Source of the DNA: Dicaeum eximium
Lineage: Eukaryota > Chordata > Aves > Passeriformes > Dicaeidae
DNA: 64,000 nt
Assembly (NCBI GenBank): GCA_013396995.1
Contig: VWZP01006690.1
Span: 1,992,174 to 2,056,173, forward strand
Direction of reading: 5' to 3'
In this document: piece after piece, positions 1 through 13,329 of the stretch
Numbering within the stretch: position 1 is the first letter of the stretch
Layout of the letters: each line of letters starts with the position of its first letter
Translations under genes and position numbers: made by a program
The notes under the pieces: model-generated
What the model saw: the letters and a program-made list of their open reading frames with translations, nothing else
Told to the model about the DNA's origin: nothing
The model's database searches: none

Positions 1-1169
1 TGTTTTCAGGGCTGTGCCCATCAGATTGGAGATATTGCAAAGACTTAAATGCCTTTGATGTAGGACATAGCTGGCATCTTAAGAGATAAATCTAATTAAA
101 TTCTCTGTTACATGGAATATTTGTGAATACAGGTACATCAAATGTTCTGTGAGGTCAGTGCGATGTTGGTTCAAACCCAGCTGCCGTCTGTGGTTGTTGG
201 TGAGCCACTGGTGAAGTTTCTGCTTAAAGAAAAAAAAAGATTTACAAATAAGCCTTCATGCTTTTGACTACCTTGTCCATCCTGTGAGATGTTCCAGCGG
301 TCAGTGTGACACTGTGTGCTGAAATCCAGCTCTTGCACACCAGGACACCATTATAGAGACTTTTCAGACATGAACTTAGCTAAAATCATTGAAATGTTTT
401 TGAATATTTTAAACATATCAGAGAAATCTATTATTTTCTTACCCATGTTTCACATGTAGTTTTTGTAGACTCTAGCAAAGTAGTCTTTAGGGAACAAAAT
501 CCAGAATCCTCAGAATAGATCTGCTCTTTAAAATCTCTTGATCAAACAGAGATTTCAACTCAGGAATCCAGATCTTCTTCAGTCCAGCTATCATTTTACT
601 TTCTCTGCCTTGCCAGTATTCTGAAGGTGTTTTGTGTGCAATAAGAAACAGGCCACAATCGAGTCTGTTTCTCCAAATTACTGCACAGATGATGTCTCAC
701 CCTTTGGGTATCTCAGGCACTACTAGGGCTGTATATCAGAGTCCTTCAAAATCCAGAAAGATAATTTAGCCAGCACTTCAATTTAAGTGACAGAAAGTTC
801 ATTTCTTTCATTCCATTCTTTATTAACAGGCATTCTTAGATGGCATCAGACCCCAAACCCGCTCAGTCCAGCTTGTTGTCTGCAGGAATAGCAAGCAAGA
901 GGTGAGCAGAAGAGAAAGCAGGAGCCAGAGGCCATGGCTATAATGTGCCATCACATAACTCTCCTCATCATTTCCAATGAAAAGACAAAGACTCGAGCCA
1001 GATCTAAGGAAAGCTGCTAATCCACGGCTGCAAACCATCACACCACAAAAACAAGCATCCTCCCAAGGTGGAAATTCCACATCCAGAGCCTGCCTGGTTT
1101 GCCGGGTGGCAGCTGGGCCCAAAACAACCTTTGGCAAATGCAACATAATGCACTTGAGCTGGTCTTTCC
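1..1169. other. unique non-coding sequence, no gene seen
   Basis: AT-rich single-copy sequence with one short A-run near 230-238. Open frames of 72-107 codons overlap each other on opposite strands between 823 and 1268. None has a recognisable domain, a biased codon pattern or flanking splice signals, so I treat them as chance. No repeat family was recognised. Confidence 0.6.
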
Positions 1170-1430
1170 TCCAGTTTCACTGCAGTGATAATTAATGGAG
1201 GTGACAAGCAGCAGACGCTCTCTCTTTGCACAGTCTCTGAGTGATTTGCCACACAGAGGGCACATCACTGCCTGAACACCTTGCCTACCACTGTGGTGGA
1301 TATTTATACAGATTTGTCACCATGAGCTAGCATGATGTTGCAGTAATCATTAATCTGCTATCTAGTGTTTAATTGCTCTTATCTGCTGCTGCAGAGAAAA
1401 GGAGCAGTTCATTAGGCAGAAGCAGTTCAC
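1170..1430. other. candidate conserved non-coding element
   Basis: This stretch carries a TAATTAAT homeodomain-type core at 1189-1196 and a second TAAT/ATTA cluster near 1343-1352. It has no repeat signature and no coherent reading frame. AT-rich unique sequence with clustered homeodomain cores is typical of vertebrate developmental enhancers. That role is an inference; cross-species conservation was not tested. Confidence 0.25.
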
Positions 1431-1830
1431 TGGCAGCAGCCCTGCTCTGGCTCTGGCCTGGAGCTGGAGGGTGTCAAACCTCACTCCCTCTCTTCTGTGG
1501 CCATAGGGATCCACGGTCTGGGGATCGTTTGGGCTGGAAATCTGCTGGGTTTTGGGGTGTCTGTGGCATCTGGGGTGTCTGGGGCTGGGCAGGCAGGGCT
1601 GTGGCTCTAGGGGCAGCAGGGTTCAGGCAGGTGCAATCCTGACCATGCAGCTCCCCAGCACTCTGGCCAAGCCTCTGGCTCCAGCCAAGCCTTGCCTTTG
1701 CCCCAGCTTGCCCAGCCTCATCCCCCACGTCCCTCAGCCCTGGTTTCCCCCTCAGCCTCATGATGCATCACCCTGACCCCTGAGGACCTGGCTCATGGCA
1801 AAACCCAAACCACGAGGGGCTACTGAACAA
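1431..1830. other. GC-rich patch, G-rich then C-rich
   Basis: The + strand switches from G-rich (about 1490-1620) to C-rich (about 1670-1790). A 10-bp unit GGGGTGTCTG recurs at 1554-1563 and 1572-1581, 18 bp apart. CpG is rare, so this is not a CpG island. The 89- and 95-codon frames on opposite strands are composition-driven and show no domain. Confidence 0.5.
1572..1598 (+). other. G-quadruplex motif
   Basis: Four G-tracts lie at 1572-1575, 1581-1584, 1587-1589 and 1596-1598, with loops of 5, 2 and 6 nt. This satisfies the usual G3+N1-7 definition of an intramolecular quadruplex. Whether it folds or matters in vivo is unknown. Confidence 0.6.
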
Positions 1831-3237
1831 GATTGGCTGCCAGCTCCCGCTCTTCACGCTAAGAATGTGAAGGATGTGCCTGCCAAAAATAACACTGCCA
1901 TCTACACAGATACAGCTTAGCCATCAGACAGGAAAAACCCAGCAGCTTCCCAGCGAGAGGTGCGGATACAGCTCTTGTGGAACAGAAGGAGCAGAGAAAT
2001 GTGATATCTACATAACCGAGTTTTCTCTGCTGCGTGCTCCAAATGACACCTTTTGCTCAGAGGCCCTCAGGCACAAAGAATCAGGGTGGCTGGGATGTAT
2101 AAAATAACATGTTTAGTTTTGGGGTAATAATATGTCTTTCAAATGAGAATGGGCTATTGCTGCAAGCTTCGAAGAAGCAGCCAGTGCACTTTTTAAAGCC
2201 CAAATAGGCATTTTATGATGCAAAGGATAAATTTGTCAGTAAAGATACTCGTAAGTCAAGTAAATACAGCTGTTCTCTTATGTGAGGAGCTAGATATTGC
2301 TTTTGTGGGGAAAATTGTGCCATTTCTTAATAGTGAGCAAAGAAAGAGGGAAAAGCAGAGAGGTAAAAATGTGGGGACTTTTTTTTACAGTGTGGAGCAG
2401 TGAGCTGCAGCCAGAGCTGGAGTGGTCAGGAATGGGCTCTGGTAGCAGCACTTCAGCACCAGCATTTGGGGTGTGTGGTGGGGTAAGAGGCTGTGCAAGC
2501 TGCCACCCCTCCAAAACACAAAATGTTTGCTCATTACGAACATCAGCTGATCTCTCAGACCAGCTCCTTTGCAAATTGCTAATTCCTCAGCCCTGTGGCA
2601 AATGTGAAAACACAGATGTGGTATGAGATTCACCTGTAAGGACAATTTAACACTGGTTGAGCTAAGTGATATTTCAACAGTAGGCATAAAGACACAGCTA
2701 CATGGTCCCAACCATAATAATTTCCAAAGCTGAGAAGAAAAGAGAGGAAAGGGACTAACATTCAGGCTCTGCAGCTGGGAATAAGCATCCAGAGAGGGTT
2801 CATGCTGACAGCAGCACAGGAGCCTGTGCTGGAGCAGGTGTGTGGTGAAGGAGCAGGCACTCCCATGGTGGCAGCACTTTGCACACGGGTGTTGAGCTGC
2901 CCACAGTCACAGATGGGTGTGATCCATCACGGAATGGGAGCTGGCAGGAGCTAGGCAAAGCTGGCACACACATGCCTCTGTGACTCTGGAAGTCCCATGT
3001 GTTTTGTAGTTTTGACAATGAGAAATCAATACTGATATTTTTATGAAGATATTATTTTGTAATTTTAGGTCCCAAATGGGACTCTTTGCAGTATTATGGA
3101 TGAGAAATAGAAAACTCCCAAAAATCATCTTAGAGGGACAGAACCCTGCCGCTCCACGTGGAGGGAGGTACAAAAAGCCATACAAAAGCCTTCCTGTTCA
3201 ATACCAGACTGCAAGATCAGCTATAAAACTGCAGGAT
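1831..3237. other. unique non-coding sequence, no gene seen
   Basis: Mixed-composition unique DNA. Several 60-110 codon frames overlap on both strands between 2215 and 2711, as expected by chance. No splice-bounded exon, recognisable repeat or RNA gene was found. Confidence 0.55.
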
Positions 3238-3312
3238 CAAAGGTCTGTCTAGCTCAGCATCCTGCTGCTGGCATGGGCTGATATGTGATGCTGAAGGCAT
3301 CCTGCAAGGGCA
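3238..3312. mobile_element. ancient L3/CR1-type LINE relic (fragment)
   Basis: The segment beginning with GGTCTGTCTAGCTCAGCATC and continuing through GATGCTGAAGGCATCCTGCAAGG follows the order of words I associate with the 3' region of ancient amniote L3/CR1 LINEs: the CATCTAGCCCAG-like box, CATCCTG, then the GATGCT...AAGG block. It is short and heavily diverged, so it is an immobile fossil. Orientation is not assigned. The call is from memory of the family. Confidence 0.45.
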
Positions 3313-5457
3313 GGATGGTGCTGAGCAGTCTCCCTTGTGTGCTGTTCCCCTGCTAGACAGTGTTCTACTTCCCAGTGTTTGAGCATTTCCTGAGCCAGCA
3401 GCTGCCTTCAGCCCACAGTATGCAGTCATATCTGTAACTTTTAATGCTGTTTAAATTCCATCTGGACCCACAAAGAAATGGGAGCCCCAAGGAAGGGGTC
3501 CCACACTTTGGTTGTGTGTTACACCTAACGAGGTGTGGAGAAGAAACCTGAGATGCAGTTTGTCCTCTCACCTGTACCAACAGGCTCCTGAGCATTTGCT
3601 CTGCATTGCCAATGGTTCTTCTTGAGCTGGGCCTGGAGTCCAGCTGGACTCTCCCAGGGGAGACTGGGAGAACAGGGGAGAGTGCTGGGCTGAGCACTGC
3701 TGGCTGCCCCTGCCTACCCAACTGCTCTCATCACCTCCTCGATGAGACAGGAGAGAAACAAAGATGGAAAACTTATGGGTTGAGATAAAGAAAGGAGATC
3801 TCTTACCAATTCCATGGGCAAAACAGATTTAACTTGGGAAAAATGAGTATCATTTATTGGCAGTCAAAATAGGGTTGAACAATGGGAACCAAAGACATTA
3901 ACCCCTCTTCCCAGTCTCAGCCTCACTCAGCCAGAACTACCTGGAAGCTGGGGCTGGTGAAACCCAGACCTCTGGCTAATGTCCTGGGACAGGCAGCTGA
4001 AGGAGCAGAGTTTGGGGATTGGGTTTCCTCTTGGGCATATTCTGCTTAATCTCTGAAGGTGTTTGGTGTTTAATGACCTCCTGCCCTCCTCTCTCTGCCC
4101 TCTCCCCCAGAGTTGAACTCCCAGTGTAAACATCAGCCCTTGGACTGTCACCAGGAGGTTTTCTCAGGAAAAGCCACTTTCTCTGGAACAGCATATAAGG
4201 ATTTATGTTGGATTGCAAAGGAATGATAAATCATATCATTGTAACTGCAGGAACAGGCTTAGTCTGTGGATATTCCCCTTGTGCCACCATCCCCTCCCAA
4301 TGAGCTCCAGCTGTCCCTCGTTCTCCCTGTGCAGGGTGGAGGAGACAGCCAGGGCTGGATGAGCTTGTGGAGGAGATTCCCAGGAATGAGGCTTTAGCAC
4401 AAATTTTTTCAGGATTAGTCCACCTGTAATTTAATGTGCTCTGGTGCTGCAGGGTTTGTTCCTCCAGAACAACTCCAGAATAATTAAATAATAAGAGAGC
4501 GGAGAAAAAAAACCCTGCAGAGTTAAGTGAGCTTTGGATCTGTGCTGGTCCTACACCTTTTTGCAGCCCCAGTGCTCCCTAAACTGGGGCAGCAGGCAGG
4601 ACACACTCAGTCCCCACTGCTCCCAGACCCTCTGATGTACTGATGCTTCAAAAGGAAAAGAGGAGACAATGACAAGTCACTTCCACCAGGAAGCAATTCA
4701 GTTCGTGTGGTTCTGAATTGTGTCTGCAACAAAGAAATCTCATCACAAAGCATCTTTAAGCACAATGAGCAACAGAGGAGATGGAGAAATAATGGAACTC
4801 AAACTGATCTACTGTAACTCTTTCAAGTGTGCTCTATTCGGGAGAAGCCCAGGTAATAAATTATCATAATTTTGAAATCTGAAATTGAGCTATGTTACAT
4901 GTATTTCCTGGTTACAGTTCTTGTCAGCAAACAAATAGTAGTTAAAATCTCCAATTTCATTCCCTTCATTTGCTCAGTGTTCAACTGAACAAATTTGAGC
5001 TGGGTTGTACCTCCTGTCTGAAGCTTCCACCCAAAGATGATAATTTCTGAAGAGCTTCAGAAAAAATCAGGATAGCAGCTTTTGAGTTATGTGAGGGAAC
5101 GGAAAAAATATGCTTTTCCCATATGTTGTGATTGAAATGTTGCATTTGCATAAGTCAAAACCAGCTGTAGCTATAAAATTTTTAACTTAGCTTGATTTAT
5201 TGCGCTTCTTGAGGAAGGGAAAACAACAAAAAATGTCTCAAGAATGATCAATTCAGTGGATTTTCAGTTAGGACATGAATGGTTACGCCTGCCATATGTG
5301 CAATTGCACTAGAAATAGTGGGGTTTTCTCAAAGCTCTGGAACAAGAAGGTTTCAGCCTGCATGGCACACAGAGCCTGGAGTTCTAGATGAAGATGATGG
5401 CCTTAAAGGATATTCAGAATTAGCCTGCTCTTAGAATTAATATCATTGCCTACAATT
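3313..5457. other. unique non-coding sequence, no gene seen
   Basis: From 3313 to 4650 the sequence is moderately GC-rich; after about 4700 it becomes AT-rich. A perfect 12-bp palindrome GTGCAATTGCAC lies at 5298-5309 and could be a C/EBP-like half-site pair, but a single palindrome is weak evidence. The 118-codon minus frame at 3365-3721 has no recognisable domain. Confidence 0.55.
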
Positions 5458-5489
5458 GTTTATTTATCAGTAGTAGTTTATTTATCAGT
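5458..5489. repeat. 14-bp direct repeat, period 18
   Basis: The unit GTTTATTTATCAGT occurs at 5458-5471 and 5476-5489, separated by 4 bp. It is a small local duplication in AT-rich sequence with no further copies. Confidence 0.8.
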
Positions 5490-7267
5490 TTAAATGCTAC
5501 ACAGTCATTTGGCATCAGGCTAAGATACCACTAAAATGGACTTAAAAGTATCAGTGTGACATGTCACAAACCTTGCCCCAAAGATCTTGACTTTTTAAAA
5601 GCAGATACATGGACGGATGTGCCAAATAAGGCAGGGATGGGAAACATAGACAGGGAACTCAGCACCTGAATGACACCCTTTCCTGTAACAACAGGAGCCA
5701 TTTCATAATTTCTGTGAAAGGACCATACTTTACTCTCAGATTTTTTTTTTTGTGCTGGGCCTTGATTTTTAATTCCCTCTACCCTAAGAAGAAAAGAGTC
5801 TTCCATTTTTCATCTTAGATGCACCTTGGAACTGGTGTTCCTTTCCCCTCCTATTGTACTGTCAGAGGAGTCACCCTGCATGTAAGAGATTCTATCTTGT
5901 TCCTCTCTCCCTGGCATTGCAGTGAGATAGGAAATAAAGCTTTACTGCACAGCAGAGGAAATTTGGTTCTGGTGAACCAGGAGACAAAAACTTCCATGCA
6001 TTTTGGTGGGTGAGCAAATCACACAGAAATGGCTGAGTCATTTTATTTGTCTCTGTGGAGTGCTTTGAGTTCCATAAGGAGACAGGTTCATTGGTGCAAC
6101 ATACACATTTGTTTACCTGTGCACTGAAAAGTTTGCATAGCTTTTTTCAGCTCTCCCACTTGGTCTAAATAAAGATCTCATGCCTGCCTACAGACACTGT
6201 CCCACCTGTGTCCTTAGGGGGCTGCAGCAAGGTGCCAGTTTGTTATCAGGAGGAGTCAAAGGTGTCATAATGCTGAAAGCCAGGGTTAAAGAATGATGGA
6301 GTCCTTGTCAGCAGGAAGATTATAGAATCACAACCTGAGCAATTTCAAAGAGGGGAGCAGCCCACCACGTGGCTGTTAAAGACAATATTAGGTTAATGCT
6401 GGACTGACCGAAGCCACACCGAGCTCCCGTGGCAGAAACGTGGTGCACTTGTCCTTGCGGTGTGTCAGGCTCTGACAGCCCTCATCACCTTCTTGTCTCA
6501 AACACTTCTTCTGCAAATAAAATCTTGCTGAGGTTTGAAAAGCAGCTGGGGTCTGCATGAGGACGTTTGGCTGCCCTCGCTGCAGCTCAGGGTACACAAG
6601 GCACACACGGCCGGTCCTGGGACTGCAGTGAGCGCAACTCTGTCTGCTTGGCTTTCTGTTCCCCACCCCAGGCTCTGCAAGTTCTGCTTTTGCTGGCAAA
6701 AGTTGTTTTCTCAGTGTCAAAAAATGAGCCAAAGTCTACAGTGTAAAATGATTTTTTTCACCTCTCTCACCTTTCTGTGGCAATTGGCAGGATTTGCAGG
6801 TTTCACATTACGTGTCAAGCTGCTTCCAGAGGCTCCAAACTCCCAGACTCTTAAAAATCAATGAGCTAGACACAGTGAAAGCTCAGGAATTTCTTGCTTC
6901 ATCACGTACCACACAGTATATAATGGTTTTTAAAAGAAAGAAACCAACGCAGATATACACAAACCTACAGCTTCTCTACATTTTGGAGGGCTGAAATTTT
7001 GGGGAACTTGACAATGTGTCTGCCTGCATTAAGGCCAGATCTCATCAACAGAGAAGTTACCAGGTAGAAGCTGTATGGGGGGAAGAGGTAGCAAATATAC
7101 TCCTAGTTTTGTAGCTTTCCTCAACATTTTGGATTTGTGGGTTGAGTGGAAATAAGGGAATCTGACAGGAATAAGTGTGATACCAGCATTGCTTTGTCAG
7201 TACAGAGGACCCACTTGTGCTGGAGAAGAGTTCTGGGTAGGATCACAGTTGCAGTGGTACTAGTGGG
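5490..7267. other. unique non-coding sequence, no gene seen
   Basis: AT-rich unique DNA containing a T11 run at 5741-5751. Frames at 6388-6864 on both strands (up to 114 codons) overlap in a slightly GC-richer patch and have no domain. Nothing else is recognisable. Confidence 0.55.
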
Positions 7268-7348
7268 GAAAAAAATAAACTAACAAAATAAAGAAACAAA
7301 ATATATGATAGAAATAATATAAATATATAAAAATAAACAATAAAAAAA
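7268..7348. repeat. A-rich low-complexity tract
   Basis: About 80 bp built almost entirely of A and T on this strand, with irregular AAATAA, AACAAA and ATATA motifs. It could be a decayed poly(A)-type tail or simple-sequence expansion. No retrocopy body is recognisable next to it. Confidence 0.75.
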
Positions 7349-10300
7349 CCTCATTAGGATAACCTATGAAATAGAGCAGAGTCTACTCAGTTCAAAATAA
7401 TCTTAGGTAGATTTCAAACATCAACTTTGTAGTGAAGAAAAGTAAATGAGATTATTTGGGAGCACTGAGCCTGGTCAGACCAAGATCTCCAGGGAGCTGG
7501 GGTGAGGGAGGGGACAAGTCCCCCCTGCCTGGAGACCACCCCCCTCTGCACCCACTGGAGAAGGAGATGGGGAGTTGCTGCCTGCCTTTCTCTTCTGATA
7601 CACTGGGAAGGGACACGATAATCAGTGTGCAAGTGATTCGAAAAACACCCCAATGGCAGGCAGGAAAATGCTTATTCACCTGCCTAAAAAAGAAAATCCC
7701 AGCAACCTCTTTCAACAAAATCCGTTTTCCTCTTGGTGGAGTAATGAATCACCTTTTATTTACATATGGGAAATAGCACCTTACAGTAAATGGATGGAAG
7801 TGGGGACTAATTTGAAAGTGTCACTTTGTGAAGGGCACCGGTAACATTTGTGAAACATTCCAGTTTTTGACCATCTGGCAATGTTGAGGGCTAAGCTAAT
7901 GTATAAACCTTGAGAGACCCCATTTGTAGCAGGAACTGCTTTAGACTTCAAATTTTAATGGAGTGAGATCTCAAATCAATGCCACCCTAATAACGCAGAA
8001 TGGATTTGGGCCAGCACACAGTGCTGTTTATACTGGCTTTCTCTGAAAGGTCAGAATTACAAATACAGAGGCTAAATCTTTCTCCCCTAAATTGAAAAAG
8101 ATCTATTAATAATGATTGTGAGCCAAGAGAAAAATCTAGACCTCTCTAGAGACAAAGAGACTGGCAAATACGACTGGGAGGTCATTAGCTTAAGCTTTGC
8201 AATTGCTGCCCAAAGGGGCTCTCTTTCAAACCTGTCAGGAAATTCTTTCAGCTATTCAAAAAGTGTCTGCTCAGATATTGCAGAAGTCAGAGTCATGCCC
8301 AAAGAAAGGACACAGGGAGGAAGACGTGAAATTTAGCAGTGAATCTGAGCCTGAGTTTGATGATTTAGCACATAAGGAGTAACCTGGGGAGGCAGTGCCT
8401 CGTGGGTGCTGGAGAGTGTGGGAGGTGAGCCCGGAGCTGAATCGCCAGCGCCAGGACAGGTCTGTGCCCTCGCCTGCCTCAGTTTCCCCGTGGCAAAACA
8501 GGAGCAGTGGCAGCGACCTTGGGAAGTTTTTCCCTTGACTCCAGCACACCACAGATGGAAAGTGCTTGCAGAGGGAAAGTGCTGCTATTTTGGGCAGAGG
8601 GAGGTGAGGCTCCCAGCAGCAGAGACTTATCTGCAGGCACACAGCGCGGCAGAGCAGCGCCAGGAACAGCGCGGGGCTCCCGCCTCAACAGCAACTGATA
8701 ATGCTTAATAAAGAATTTAAAACAGCAATTAAGGGCACATTCCTACCAACTCCACATTAAATGAGAAATCCCCTGGCCTCCTCAGGAAGCAAATACAGCT
8801 TGGGGTGAATTAGGGGTGCAGACCCTGGACCTAGAGGAGTGCTTTGGATGAACAGTGTCACTTGAAGTGTTTTAGCAAGTGAAAACCAAAGTCAGTGCTG
8901 AGGATTAAGATTTGAAAGTAAGTGCTGACATACTGAGGTCCTTGGAAATTTTGTCTGTGAGGAAATCTACTGTATAATTAAATTTGCAGTTTCCTTAGTG
9001 GGACCATCATTTCCTTCCATGAGCAAAAAGATAAATTTCTTAGATATTCTGTCATGGAGTCTTCTAATGTAACAAGGCTTGACAGCCTGAATAAGTAACT
9101 CCGCAGCTTTTAAGAATAATCTTTTTGATAGCAGCGATTCCCTGAGATGATAACCTTCCTAAAGACAACTAAGGAGTCTAGCAATGAGCTGAGAAGCGTG
9201 GTTTCGCCAGCCACAGAGGAATTGCAGTCATGACCTTGTCCAGACTCTCTGACAGGATTTTGGCAATGACTGCAGGAATTGGAGGCTCCAGAGGAAACGC
9301 AAACTTCCTGGTCAAAATGCCAGCAGATAAGTAATTCAGCGGGAGTCCCCGGGCTGCACTGGAGGCGTGAGGATGCCAGCACTACATTCAGATGAGATGA
9401 GAGCAGTGGTGTCATCAGAAACGTGTCCCACACCTGAGGCAGCCTGGGAAGAAGAGGTTGCTCAGGAAGACCTTCTCTGACACATGGCTGTGACAAAATA
9501 CCTGTGGATCATTTTATTCCTTCTGTGATGCAAGTTAGCCAACAACTTTTAAAAATTAACCTATTTGTAGGTGAGAAGATATCAAAGAATTCTACATTTT
9601 CTTCCTCTGGTATCTCCCATTTGTAGCTGCCATTTATATAGACAGGGCTGCTGCTCTTCAGGCACCGAAGTAATGGTTACTGTTTTTACAATTGGGAAAA
9701 CCTCACTAGAGCTTTATTTTATAAATTCTAATTTATTCAGACTGGATGAGCAACCTTAAGTCTTCGAGTAAGAAGGTTTAGCAGTCCAGGTTTTTCTCTT
9801 ACAGGATTAAATTATAGAAAAATTCAAACCTGCTCACTGTCTCCACCAAACTAATCACAAATATGAGTCAACAACGGGACAGAAATCCTTTATCAGCAAG
9901 TGTATAGGTATGGGCTTATGAAAATATGGGGCTTGGGGCTCCCACACTGGCTTTTAGTTCAAGAGTAATTCATGGCTACAGAGAGAAACCAAACTGCTCT
10001 GCATCTCTTCTGCCTCTCCTCTCCCTGACTCTCTTCAAGGTCACCCCAAGAGGCAAAGCAAAGGGATGAATGTATACATGTTCCTCCCCATCCAAAGCAT
10101 CTGGTGGGAAGTGTTTTTCTGCAAGCACAAACTAGAAGTATCTATAAAGAAACAAGCTATAAAAAAAGAGTCAATTTATGCCAATTTATGTCCAGAATCA
10201 CACATCCTTTGGTTGTGCTTAGAGGACCCTCCTTGTCTGACTTGGCCTTTGTGCCAAGAGAGGCAGCTAGTGCACTTTGGGGCATTTAAATGTGTCTTTG

Positions 10301-11723
10301 GCAGAAAAGCACCATACAGAGCCCTGGAAGAATGTCAGGATTTGTCAAGGTTGAATGTCCTCTCTGCTATAACTGGAAATCATACTCCTGCCTGCTTTTC
10401 AGTCCTATTACACAAGAAGGCTCTGCTCACTCTAGACAATCTTTCAGGGTGTGGTAGTTAAATATCCCACTGCTGAAATTTGCACTTACTGTTCAGGGAG
10501 CAAGGGACCATGAACAAATGAGACTTTTTTCCTACTGCATTTCTCTTACTCTGCCTATCCTAAAGAAGACACAGTTTCCTGCATTGTTATTTCTTTGTCT
10601 TTCAGAGCAAAATCAACCCTAAATTAGTCTGCACTGAACAATTGAGTGCAGCCTGATCAGTGAACCCTGCATCAGAAATGCTCTGCACTGCAGCTGAGAG
10701 CACATTTCAGGAGGGCTGATACCCAGCTCCTCAGCAGGCATTTTACCATCTGGATCCAGCTGACATTAAAAGGAGTCCAGCCCCAGATACGTTTTAGAAG
10801 CTGGGTCTGAAATCTCATAGAGATGTCTGAGTAAAGCAGCTGGATCTTGAGAGAATGAGGAATTCTCTTTGTGGAATGAGGCTGGTTTGAGTCTCTGTCC
10901 AGTTTTTTTAACATCTGAATGGGTGCTGCATGTATGACAAACACTTCTGAAGCTGGTTTTCTTTTGCCATCTGGTAGCTTGCATGAAATAAACCATCATT
11001 TTTATTCTGCTAATTGAGTTGATGTAATAAATTTTAGTTAAAATGGAATCCCTTCAGGGAAGTGAATGAAGTTACCCTCATGGCCAAGTCCCAGGAGAAA
11101 ATACTTTTTACATGTGAATAGCATTTTCTGACAGTCTGCAGTGGTGCATTCTCTTGGCAGAAGTCCTTCCATAAATCACCAACTACAGAGTGTAAAAAAT
11201 GGATTTTGGTATGTTACCATGAGATTCCTGGCAAAACTACATGTGAGAGAGTTAATTCATGTGCCTTGGCAGCTACCTAGTGATAAAGAATGAAAGATAG
11301 GTTCACAACAAGGGCCCTCAGGAACCTCAGAGAGACAAATGGTGCTCTGATCACTGCAAAGCTACTTAGGGATAAGGAAGAAAAAATTGTCAGCAAGTTT
11401 CTGTAAGCCAGAAATATACTCCAAGAAAATCTGAAACATTTCTGTAACCTCATCCTGCCAGAGTGTGAAGGATTCAGATTTAAGCCTGAATGCCCCAAAA
11501 CACAGAAGAATGAATTTGATCTGAAAGCTACTTCAGGGCTGTGGAAAGGGACACAGGACATAAAGAAATGAAACAATCTTTCCTGCCTTCTGCTCAGGGT
11601 TGGAGAGCAGGAATTATGGTCATCAAACAGAAGGCAAAACATTTCTAACATCCACTAACAAACATGTGGTCACTCAACAACTCATTAGACCTCTGGGCCT
11701 CTGGGCAGTGAAACACCATACAG
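7349..11723. other. unique non-coding sequence, no gene seen
   Basis: Long stretch without recognisable repeats. The GC-richer part at 8390-8700 produces overlapping frames on both strands (100 and 123 codons) with no recognisable domain. The part from 10990 to 11060 has several ATTA/TAAT cores. The frames at 9110-9496, 10066-10461 and 11277-11651 (124-131 codons) lack coding features. Confidence 0.5.
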
Positions 11724-11726
11724 GCC

Positions 11727-11744
11727 TTTTTTTTTTCTTTTTTT
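11727..11744. repeat. interrupted poly-T tract
   Basis: T10, a single C, then T7. It could be the reverse complement of an old poly(A) tail, but no adjacent retrocopy is visible. Confidence 0.8.
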
Positions 11745-13329
11745 GATAATGTATTCACAGTCATGTATGTGATACATGGTGGAAAATGCATTCAGTGACA
11801 TCAAGGGCTTGCAGACCAGCATGCCTAGAAGCATCAAGTGCTGTGACATTAATCCTACCTTCCACTGACTGTGAGAACTACTTTTTTGTGGTTGCTGCCT
11901 TCCTGTGTCCCAGCCAGAGGCAGAAGGCAGCCTTAGAAGGACCTTTCAGACACTCCTGAGGACTGGTTTTGCTCTCAGGATGAGCCAAGCCAGTAGATGA
12001 CCTCCATGCACATCGCTCCCCACAGCTGCAGAGCTGCTCTGACACAGTTTCCCCAGCCTCCTTTGGAGTCACTGGCACCAAGGAGCTCCATCACAGTTAG
12101 GGATGAGTGATCTGCTGCCATTGCAGCACCAGGGCGTGCCAGATGTGAGTGGCCCTGTTTGGGGGATGGATGGGAGCCCTCGCTGGCTCCACCGGCAGCT
12201 GCCCGCCCAGATGGTGGTGGCACACACCCCATGCTGATGGATGCTCAGCAGATGCTCTTCAAGAGCTAAATAATGCAAAAAGAGGCTGGTGTGAGCAATA
12301 GACAGCCCTCATAGTCCAGGCTCTGCTCACAGCCAGCAAATTGGAGACAGAAGGAGATGCAGTTTAAAAAAAAAATAGTCTTAAAAACCCCAGGCCAGTT
12401 CACCTTTCAGCATGTTAAAAAACAGTAGTTCCAGGTAGTGCTGAAGAGAAAGTTTTACTTTATTAACAAGGTTCTGCACCTTCATTAAAAATATTTATTT
12501 TGAAGAAACTTCTTACTTGAATTAAATGAGTCCTTGGTCTTCATGAATTTGTCTATCTGAGACTGTTCTGAAGACACCCATGCATGTGTGTTCATAAAGT
12601 GCTTATAGCCTCCTCTGAAAACCCCGGGTCCCTCAAGACCAGGAGCTCCACTGGAGTGAATGGAATTTCTCAGTTCATCTGCAGTGAACAGATGGGTACA
12701 GGCAACTATTGGAATCTAGATCTTCCTAGGATAATGCCAGACTTATTTTTATTGTCCTGGTTAAAGAAAGATAACCCCTCTGTTCGTATCAATGCTTGAG
12801 ATCATCTTCAGTGGCAGAATTTAGGTCAGGCATAGCAAAACTGCTGGTAGTTGAGGTGAAAAAAAAGACCAGTAAGGTCACCTGATACAGAGACAGCACA
12901 GCCAGCAGCAATCACAATATTAGCACAATATGCATCAAAATCCTCTTATATGTGGGAGTCACAAGAAATGGAAACAAATACTAAAACCCACGCGCAAGAC
13001 ATAAACTGTGATTCATGGGATGAGACAGGAATGCAATTTCCAGAAGAAACACCAGTGAAAACAAAACAATCCAAAGGAAAATGCATTAGGTATGAGCCCA
13101 TTTGAAGGGAAAAGTCATCAGAGCTGCCAACATTGCCCTGTACCTCCTCCATTTTGATACCACAAGCCACAGGGAAATAAAAGTTAGAACTTAATATCCA
13201 AGGTCATTAGTGCTCTCAGTAATAGATTATCCCTGAAAACATGTTAAAGAAGAAAATTGTTTTAAATATAAAATTGGAATAAGCCAAAATTAGCCCATAA
13301 ACTTGAAATTAAAAAAAAAATCTATGCAT
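11745..13329. other. unique non-coding sequence, no gene seen
   Basis: A moderately GC-rich part at 11900-12240 gives overlapping minus-strand frames of up to 85 codons without domains. An A10 run lies at 12366-12375. The remainder is AT-rich and unstructured. Confidence 0.5.

Noticed and set aside
1431..1830. CpG island
   Set aside because: GC-rich but CpG dinucleotides are rare; no promoter elements.
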